From: Candidatus Peregrinibacteria bacterium
Lineage (GTDB): Bacteria; Patescibacteriota; Gracilibacteria; Peribacterales; Peribacteraceae
Assembly: GCA_016196225.1 (NCBI GenBank)
Contig: JACPXZ010000026.1
Span: forward strand, 1 to 47,083
Reading direction: 5' to 3'
Length of the DNA stretch: 47,083 nt
A program made the translations under genes and the position numbers. Positions within the stretch are counted from its first letter, which is position 1. Each line of letters opens with the position of its first letter. A model generated the notes under the pieces. That model saw only the letters and a program-made list of their open reading frames with translations, did not search any database and had not been told where the DNA came from. This document shows, in pieces, positions 43,784 through 47,083 of the stretch.

Positions 43784-46700
43784 TTACTCTGTGAGGGCAC
43801 CCGAGAGAGTGGCAGGTTCTTCGATGGGCTCAGTGGAAACAGGTGGGACCAAAGCTCCCGTGGAATCTATAGGTTCGCTTGCCCTGAAGTCGTCCGACTT
43901 GTCCTGAACCATGTCTGCATTGGTTTGGGGAGGATGTACTACGGGGGTAGGTTCTTCAATAGGTTCTGCTATGGGTTCGCTTGCCCTGAAGTCGTCCGAC
44001 TTGTCCTGAACCATGTCTGCATTGGTTTGGGGAGGACGTACTTCGGGGGTGAGTAATGGAGGAGGATTTAGTGTTCCCATCACCATCCATGTGAATTGAA
44101 TATCGGTGAGAGATGGGCTTGCGAGCTCAATCGTGAACCCGGTCGCGGTGATGCTATGAACTGCATAGAGCGTTGGTATGCTTGGACTTGCCACAATCAC
44201 GGGGGTTGCATTCCATGGTGGATCGAAGAGGAGGGTGACTGCCGCAGAGCCAGATTTTATTTGGACAAATCCCGCCTGTTTATCGGCAACAACAAACTCA
44301 TCTTTAGAATGCAGGGTTCCCTCGACAGTGGCATCGCCTTTCACTTCGATACTCTTGTTAAAGATAGCGAGTTCTTGGAATGTGACGGGTCCGAGGAAGG
44401 TAATAGCATCTTCTGTCAGAAGATCTTCAAGAGATAGTGGTGTTGAATCTGGTTCGAGAATTGCACCAGAGAGGGTGGCTTCTGTGTCATGGTGAGCCCT
44501 GTTGAACCATGAGTCACTTATTTTTTCCTCTACTAACTTCGCGAGTATTTGATCGAAGGGCTCCCCATTCACCATCATATTCCCCTCAATTGCAAAGTCA
44601 CCACGAACGGTCGAACCGCTGCCGACATCAAGAACTGATGCGGTGAGTTTGCCATCAATGACTGCATTGTTTTGAACATAGAGTGACACCGTGTTCAGTG
44701 CTCCTTCTACTTCAACATCACTCTGCGCAAGGAGTGTGCCACCAATTTGGATGTTATGGGTGATATCGGTATCGCCGGTCACCGTGAGGAGGCCATCAAT
44801 GGTGGTATCATTTTTTAGTTCTGTGGTTCCGCCGACCATCAAAGCATTGTTAACTGTGAGATCGGCAGTGGTAAACGCTATTTGGAATGTTTCAATTTGA
44901 GATTTGATATTTTCTTGGAATTTGGAATTTGGAATTTGGAATTTTTCCTCGTATTCCTTTAGGACAACTTGTAATTTTTCGGTCAAGTCTACTGCTTTCA
45001 CTGCTTCTGATACGAGGAGCTGTACTTCATCCTCAATTTCCATTGCTTTGATGGTCTCGAGTACATGCTCTTCGACCGTCTCAACGGTTACGGAAGAGTT
45101 ACGGCGGGAAATAAGGACATTGAGAATCCCTTCTCCATTCTCGAGACCTTCGAGAGCGACACCGACTGTCGATTCACCGGGGAGAGCGCGACGGGCGTAG
45201 CCCGGCTTACTGGCGGAGGTCAATGCATCACCGGGACGGACGGGGATAAGGAGTGTTCCTCCACTTCCTTCAGAGTTCGATACCTCTTCGACAATCACTT
45301 TTGCGGGGACTTGTCCGATGAGACCGACGAGAACGTAGCCGGGGACCGGGAGTCCCTCCGCTCCCCAGAAGGAGTTCCCAATAAAACCGGGTTTTGTCGA
45401 AATAATACCGATGAGGTTGCCGTCGGCGGGTCCGGTACATTTGCGGACCGCCTCATTGATGCGCACGTCGATACAGACAAGATCACCGTTGGTGATTGTT
45501 TGTGCATCTTTGCTATAAAACCATTCGGCGTAGTCTGCTCCAGTCCCATCATATGCATTATCGGCAAACGTACTTCCATCTGCTCTCACCCGCCATATCA
45601 TGTCATTATCGGAGGAAACATCGGAGCGTAAAGTGATCAGGTTTTGTGCTGCGGTCGTCTCTTCAGTATCAAGTGTAAGCATGGGCCAGTTGTCGCTATC
45701 GAGTGACACGATGTTGAATTTATCGTCCGTTCGTAGGGTACTTCCGGAAGAACGATAAAGGTTGGTATCGAACGTGCCGAGGTATCCAAAGAGGATATGG
45801 GGGGCATTGGATCCAGTACCATTGCGTGCGATACTTGCTCCTGTTGCGCTATCGAGTGCAAGGACGGCACCGAGTTCTACCTCCGAATCAATAATCAGTC
45901 CCGTACCAGTGCGTGTATTGTGGTCAATGGCTATGGCACCGGATCCAATGACGACATTTTGTTCCACAACGAGATTACCGCTACTGGACATAGTGTATGA
46001 CGCATTGAGAACGGTACCGGATATTGTTCCGAGGACTTCGAATGCCACGCCGACATCATTGTTAGATATCTTTACTCCCACATCGTCTTGAAAGTAGAAG
46101 TTGTCTTCATCCTCCATCCATTGCAGCACCCCATCCGTCGTCTCCCCGTCGAAGGTGAGGGTGTAATCCACACCAGCTCCCGCGCTTCCGATCGTGACAT
46201 TACTATCGACTTGCAACGCTCCCGCGGTCGTGAGGTTCAAGACCTCCACCGCGGCGTTTAAGACGGAGAGATCGTTCCCCGTCGCTTCGGATTCAAACAC
46301 CCACCGGTCAGCCGCGTCATCCCCATCATCCGCGAAGAGTCGTAACACCGCGTCTCCGCCCTCCTGTGCGCCGACACTCACCAAGCCTCCGCTCACGGTC
46401 AATAGATGATTCGCGTGGATGCGAGCGCCGGAGAGAAGATTCGGGCTTTCGAGCGCGATGGTATCTACCGTTCCACTCGTCACGACGATGTTCAATGCCC
46501 CGCTCATGGTGTCCCCGGTGTCATTCACAAACCAAGAACTCGCCGTTGTAAAGTCTCCGCTGTTCGCGTCTGTTCCGCAGCTGAATCGATTCAAGGTGTC
46601 ATCCCAGAGGAGCTTGCTGGTCGTTGCCGTATCACAATCCGTTAAGCCCCCTCCGTCATACTGTCCGGAAAAAAGATATGAGCCGGAGGCATTCGTCTCC

Positions 46701-47083
46701 CACACGAGCGTGCCGCTGCTCCCGACGGTATCCTGTCCATGGACGACGATCCCGCTCATCGTTCCCACGACTTCCAGTGCGGTGGTGGGATCGACGGTCA
46801 ATATCCCCACCTTGTTGTCATCGCCCTCCACCACCAGCACATTGGTATCAACGAGAAGGTCATCCCCCGCATCCGTCCCGAGCGTTATCCCAATCGTCGT
46901 CCCCGCATCGGAGGAAATGGTATCGAGCGCGATATCCCCAACGTTCGTAATGTTGTTGTCGGAGACATCGAGGATATCGCTCACCGTGAGTGTGCCATTG
47001 GAGTCGATGGTGATCGCATCCCCGTTGTCCCCGATGGTGGTCGTCGCCCCGAAGTTAATATTCCCCCCGTTCACGATGAGGTC
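43784..47083 (-). CDS. Giant surface/adhesin-like protein, C-terminal 1,100 residues (runs off the window)
   Basis: The frame is open to the right edge, so this is a partial protein. The visible part is built from repeated beta-rich blocks (DNNITNVGDIALDT, GTTIGITLGTDAGDD, GDNGDAITIDSNGTLTVS) with short Ser/Thr/Gly/Asp-rich turns. A central domain has GADYAEWFYSK (45519-45545), NGDLVCID, GIISTKPGF, like modules ending phage tail-fibre or CPR surface proteins. A coiled coil follows (EEHVLETIKAMEIEDEVQLL) and a low-complexity insert KFQIPNSKFQ. The C-terminus holds a 102-nt direct repeat (43872 and 43974) giving VQDKSDDFRASEPI twice. Adhesion or surface display is likely; the membrane anchor may be at the missing N-terminus. 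Confidence 0.7.
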   Translation of the reverse strand, partial: DLIVNGGNINFGATTTIGDNGDAITIDSNGTLTVSDILDVSDNNITNVGDIALDTISSDAGTTIGITLGTDAGDDLLVDTNVLVVEGDDNKVGILTVDPTTALEVVGTMSGIVVHGQDTVGSSGTLVWETNASGSYLFSGQYDGGGLTDCDTATTSKLLWDDTLNRFSCGTDANSGDFTTASSWFVNDTGDTMSGALNIVVTSGTVDTIALESPNLLSGARIHANHLLTVSGGLVSVGAQEGGDAVLRLFADDGDDAADRWVFESEATGNDLSVLNAAVEVLNLTTAGALQVDSNVTIGSAGAGVDYTLTFDGETTDGVLQWMEDEDNFYFQDDVGVKISNNDVGVAFEVLGTISGTVLNASYTMSSSGNLVVEQNVVIGSGAIAIDHNTRTGTGLIIDSEVELGAVLALDSATGASIARNGTGSNAPHILFGYLGTFDTNLYRSSGSTLRTDDKFNIVSLDSDNWPMLTLDTEETTAAQNLITLRSDVSSDNDMIWRVRADGSTFADNAYDGTGADYAEWFYSKDAQTITNGDLVCIDVRINEAVRKCTGPADGNLIGIISTKPGFIGNSFWGAEGLPVPGYVLVGLIGQVPAKVIVEEVSNSEGSGGTLLIPVRPGDALTSASKPGYARRALPGESTVGVALEGLENGEGILNVLISRRNSSVTVETVEEHVLETIKAMEIEDEVQLLVSEAVKAVDLTEKLQVVLKEYEEKFQIPNSKFQENIKSQIETFQIAFTTADLTVNNALMVGGTTELKNDTTIDGLLTVTGDTDITHNIQIGGTLLAQSDVEVEGALNTVSLYVQNNAVIDGKLTASVLDVGSGSTVRGDFAIEGNMMVNGEPFDQILAKLVEEKISDSWFNRAHHDTEATLSGAILEPDSTPLSLEDLLTEDAITFLGPVTFQELAIFNKSIEVKGDATVEGTLHSKDEFVVADKQAGFVQIKSGSAAVTLLFDPPWNATPVIVASPSIPTLYAVHSITATGFTIELASPSLTDIQFTWMVMGTLNPPPLLTPEVRPPQTNADMVQDKSDDFRASEPIAEPIEEPTPVVHPPQTNADMVQDKSDDFRASEPIDSTGALVPPVSTEPIEEPATLSGALTE
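43872..44036 (-). repeat. Direct repeat in the tail of the giant surface protein
   Basis: GGTTCGCTTGCCCTGAAGTC begins a 62-nt identical stretch at 43872 and again at 43974, so the period is 102 nt (34 codons). It encodes PPQTNADMVQDKSDDFRASEPI twice, separated by an E/P/V spacer. In-frame expansion by slippage or unequal recombination is the simple cause. Confidence 0.8.
44915..44945 (-). repeat. TTTGGAA tandem repeat inside the giant surface-protein gene
   Basis: TTGGAATTTGGAATTTGGAA at 44915-44934 continues for four units of 7 nt. On the coding strand it reads FQIPNSKFQ, a low-complexity insert between the coiled coil and the beta-rich part. Its 7-nt periodicity keeps the frame only because the total fits three units. 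It resembles the AAATCCG array at 42715-42746 in period. Confidence 0.7.

Overview
The window looks like a chromosome segment of a Candidate Phyla Radiation (Patescibacteria) bacterium. GC content is moderate and TGA is used as an ordinary stop. The evidence is: a 23S rRNA gene interrupted by a LAGLIDADG-bearing group I intron; one very compact ribosomal-protein supercluster with no L30 (rpmD) gene; C-terminal tails on many ribosomal proteins; few Shine-Dalgarno sites; and several families of short palindromic repeats, some sitting inside reading frames. A Peregrinibacteria/Peribacteria-like member is my guess, not a demonstrated placement.

Layout. 1-1000: the 3' part of a group I intron with the end of its homing endonuclease, the last exon of 23S rRNA, then 5S rRNA. 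1036-3113: an RsuA/RluB-type pseudouridine synthase and a beta-CASP metallo-beta-lactamase RNase. 3110-8597: a cell-surface glycan island with a Wzm/Wzt-type ABC exporter, a methyltransferase, a GT2-GT4 double glycosyltransferase and a sulfotransferase-like protein. 8551-10635: lysyl-tRNA synthetase fused to a C-terminal HD-hydrolase domain.

10786-27206: the S10-spc-alpha supercluster, rplC through rpsI, with secY, adk, map, infA, rpmJ, rpoA, rplQ, rplM and rpsI. Overlaps of 1-8 nt and short gaps suggest a few long transcripts. It starts at rplC (no rpsJ). A DJ-1/PfpI-family gene occupies the usual rpmD slot. rpoA carries an apparent one-base frameshift, and infA appears to need a CTG start.

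27203-32870: a tight minus-strand series with a secreted Ser/Pro-rich protein, an HTTM membrane protein and its partner, a chorismate-mutase-like mini-protein, a CYTH phosphatase, DNA polymerase X and two small unknowns. 32965-35865: an SLH-domain protein and NAD-dependent DNA ligase. 35862-38265: an unknown protein behind a perfect sigma-70 promoter, a sodium:solute symporter and tRNA-Leu(GAG). 38382-39492: repeats, a DUF559 nuclease-like protein, a 49-aa basic protein and a bidirectional terminator. 39544-42700: purB and ftsH. 42715-47083: repeats, two membrane-anchored proteins that may be joined by frameshifting, and the C-terminal 1,100 residues of a giant surface protein.

The clearest anomalies are the rpoA frameshift, the LysRS-HD fusion, the non-canonical start of infA, the startless gene at 42879-43322, the DJ-1 gene in the rpmD slot, and mobile palindromic repeats inside ribosomal-protein genes.
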